A DNA stretch of 64,000 bases from NCBI GenBank assembly GCA_910575265.1, contig CAJTEA010000012.1, positions 1 to 64,000 on the forward strand, read 5' to 3'. This document shows positions 62,371-64,000 of this stretch, in pieces. The translations under genes were made by a program, and so were the position numbers. Within the stretch, counting starts at the first letter, position 1; each line of letters starts with the position of its first letter. This DNA is from Oscillospiraceae bacterium (lineage in GTDB: Bacteria; Bacillota; Clostridia; Oscillospirales; Oscillospiraceae). The notes under the pieces are model-generated. The model was not told where the DNA came from and made no database searches. It saw only the letters and a list, made by a program, of their open reading frames with translations.

Positions 62371-62604
62371 TCAGTCGATTTTACTCTTTAGGAAACGGAC
62401 CAGATCCCCCACCGTAGAGATGGAGGCGGTCTCCTCCTCGCCCAGCTCCTCCAGGCCGAATTCCTCCTCCAGGGCCATGGAAAGGTCCACAATATCCACG
62501 GAATCGGCGTTCAGGTCGTCGGTAAAGGAAGTGTCCATTGTAATGCTGTCGGCGTCTACATTGAATTGCTCGGCAATCAGGGCAGCCAGCTTTTCAAAGA
62601 TCAT
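62371..62604 (-). CDS. acpP: Acyl carrier protein
   Basis: 77 residues, acidic. The phosphopantetheine serine is in LNADSVDIVDLSMALEEEFG (about Ser 38; Val replaces the more common Leu after it). It carries fatty-acid intermediates. AAAGGAGCGACAC precedes ATG 62604. Not next to other fab genes here, but just upstream of rnc, a frequent pairing. Confidence 0.95.
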   Translation of the reverse strand: MIFEKLAALIAEQFNVDADSITMDTSFTDDLNADSVDIVDLSMALEEEFGLEELGEEETASISTVGDLVRFLKSKID

Positions 62605-62734
62605 AATGTGTCGCTCCTTTTATTTCTGTGCCTGGGCACTTGTTTCTTCCCCCTTATGATAGGCATATTTGAGCAAACTGTCAATAGGGTTTTTCCATTT
62701 TTTTCGCTTTCTGTTTTCCAACGTTGTTTCGCTC

Positions 62735-64000
62735 TTAAACATGCCACTTTCTCAGGAGACGGAGCGCCTGGGGCGCGAGAAACAGCAGGGCCGCAAGGTT
62801 TGGCAGAGCCATCAGGGCGTTGCATAAATCCACCAGCTGCCAGACCTCCGTTCCCTCCCATACCGCTCCAAGCAGGATGCAGCCAAGAAAGGCAGTCCGG
62901 TATACAGACCGGGCAAAGGTCCCCATCTCCCTGCCGAGCAGGAAGGAGACGGCCTGCTGGCCGTAATAGCTCCACCCGAGGATGGAGGAGAAGGCGAACA
63001 GCAGCAGGGACAGTGCCACCATCCCCTCTCCCGTCCGACCCAGGACGGAACCGAAGGCGGCGGCGGTAAGGGGGGCGCCGGTCAAAGCGTTGGGCGCGGA
63101 GGGGTCCCACACTCCGCTGACCAGAATGGCCAGGGCGGTAACGGTACACACCAGCATCGTGGACAGAAATACCTCAAAGATGCCCCACATCCCCTGCCGG
63201 GCGGGGTGGTCGGTCCGGGCCGCGCCGTGGGCCATGGCGGAGGTGCCCAGCCCCGCCTCGTTGGTAAACACCCCCCGGGCCACCCCGCAGCGCAGGGCGG
63301 CGGAGACCGTCCAGCCCGCTCCACCCCCCACCGCCGCGGCGGGGGAAAGGGCGCAGGAGAGGATCAGCCCCAGCGCCTCGGGTATTTTCTCCCAGTCGCG
63401 CAGCAGCACCGCTCCGCCGCCCACCAGATAGAGCACCGCCATGGCGGGCACCAGAGCGGAGGACACCGCCGCGATCCGGCCCACGCCGCCCACCATAACC
63501 AGACCAGCCAGCAGAGCGGTCACAATGCCCACCGGCAGGCGGGGCAGGGCAAAGGCCGCCTCCAGACTGGCCGCGATGGAGGAGGACTGGACCAGATTTC
63601 CGCCCGCCAGCGTGGCGGGGACGCAGGCCAGACAGAAACAGCCCGCCAGCAGCGAGGAACCCACTCCATCCCTCAGATAGTACATGGGTCCGCCCTGAAG
63701 GCTTCCCCCCGGCCCCGGTCGCTGATATTTGACCGCCAGCAGCTTTTCCCCGCAGGAGGTCATCATCCCCAGAAATGCCGAAATCCACATCCAGAACACC
63801 GCCCCCGGCCCGCCCAGCGTGAGGGCGGCGGCCACTCCGGCGATGGAGCCGGTGCCCATGGTGGAGGCCAGCGCGGTAGCCAGCGCCTGAAGGGAGGACA
63901 GCCCGCCATCCTTTCTCTCCGGCTTTTGGAGCATCGACCCGACAGTGGCCCGCCACCACGTCCGAAACTCGAATATCTGAAAGAACCCCGAGCCGATGGA
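62735..64000 (-). CDS. Sodium:alanine/glycine symporter (AGCS family), 5' end outside window
   Basis: At least 421 residues; the frame is open to the right edge, with FFQIFEFRTWWRATVGSM before the internal ATG at 63934. AGCS signatures: ASTMGTGSIAGVAAALTLGG, GPGAVFWMWISAFLGM, and FTNEAGLGTSAMAHGAARTD. About 9-10 membrane helices are seen. The family imports alanine or glycine with Na+. The C-terminus (LAPQALRLLRKWHV) is complete. Confidence 0.92.
   Translation of the reverse strand, partial: SIGSGFFQIFEFRTWWRATVGSMLQKPERKDGGLSSLQALATALASTMGTGSIAGVAAALTLGGPGAVFWMWISAFLGMMTSCGEKLLAVKYQRPGPGGSLQGGPMYYLRDGVGSSLLAGCFCLACVPATLAGGNLVQSSSIAASLEAAFALPRLPVGIVTALLAGLVMVGGVGRIAAVSSALVPAMAVLYLVGGGAVLLRDWEKIPEALGLILSCALSPAAAVGGGAGWTVSAALRCGVARGVFTNEAGLGTSAMAHGAARTDHPARQGMWGIFEVFLSTMLVCTVTALAILVSGVWDPSAPNALTGAPLTAAAFGSVLGRTGEGMVALSLLLFAFSSILGWSYYGQQAVSFLLGREMGTFARSVYRTAFLGCILLGAVWEGTEVWQLVDLCNALMALPNLAALLFLAPQALRLLRKWHV

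Overview
The window looks like a chromosome segment of a gut-type Clostridia, most likely Oscillospiraceae near Flavonifractor, Lawsonibacter or Pseudoflavonifractor. This is inferred from the GC-rich housekeeping genes on the right, strong AGGAGG ribosome sites, an SLH-anchored surface protein, a ylxM-ffh-rpsP-khpA-rimM operon, and mobile elements of the Tn4451/Tn1549 type with large serine recombinases. No species call is made.

Positions 1 to about 42,000 are an accessory region in which several mobile elements have landed on each other and decayed. From left to right it holds: a serine recombinase broken by an amber codon, converging on a second one (1-3,189); an XRE repressor and a decayed replication-initiator-like gene followed by strongly structured DNA (3,186-4,475); an orphan gene with a HEPN-like motif (4,606-5,853); an hcp/ferredoxin pair with a divergent Crp/Fnr regulator (5,998-9,099); a relaxase-MobC-HTH-TnpW-recombinase mobilization module (9,272-13,616) and its structured flank; a WYL regulator/DJ-1 pair (14,464-16,143); a conjugative-element control cluster (16,325-17,571); a frameshifted IS256-family element; an ImmA/DUF4411 pair; and tRNA-Ala(CGC) next to a truncated tRNA copy. 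Then come a cytoplasmic alpha-amylase and remnants of GH3, XRE, VirB4, IS1182-like, IS110-like and TetR genes, with an MNT/HepT module whose toxin is frameshifted.

Positions 28,987-39,127 hold a coherent catabolic locus: a TRAP transporter (DctPQM), a PrpF/methylitaconate-isomerase-like protein, a PEP-mutase/isocitrate-lyase-family lyase, a LeuCD-family hydratase, a D-2-hydroxyacid dehydrogenase and a glycerate kinase. It stands opposite a sigma54 activator. The isomerase-hydratase-lyase order matches the end of nicotinate fermentation (3-methylitaconate, dimethylmaleate, dimethylmalate, then propionate plus pyruvate), but the true substrate is unknown. The two divergent outer genes, dctP and the activator, both lack their 5' ends at the same point, so the shared promoter region appears to be deleted.

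From 39,265 to 41,828 there are phage and plasmid fragments (RuvC-like, portal, integrase, ORF6N, RecA-like) plus a small operon with a repeat-rich operator.

From 41,942 to the right end the sequence is orderly chromosome: a seven-gene minus-strand operon (two M16 peptidases, lgt, folD, a HAD hydrolase, a DUF2971 protein and a MalY-type lyase), a 2.4-kilocodon cyclic beta-glucan synthase, the SRP/ribosome operon, a CAP-SLH surface protein, rnc, acpP, and a sodium:amino-acid symporter that runs off the right edge.
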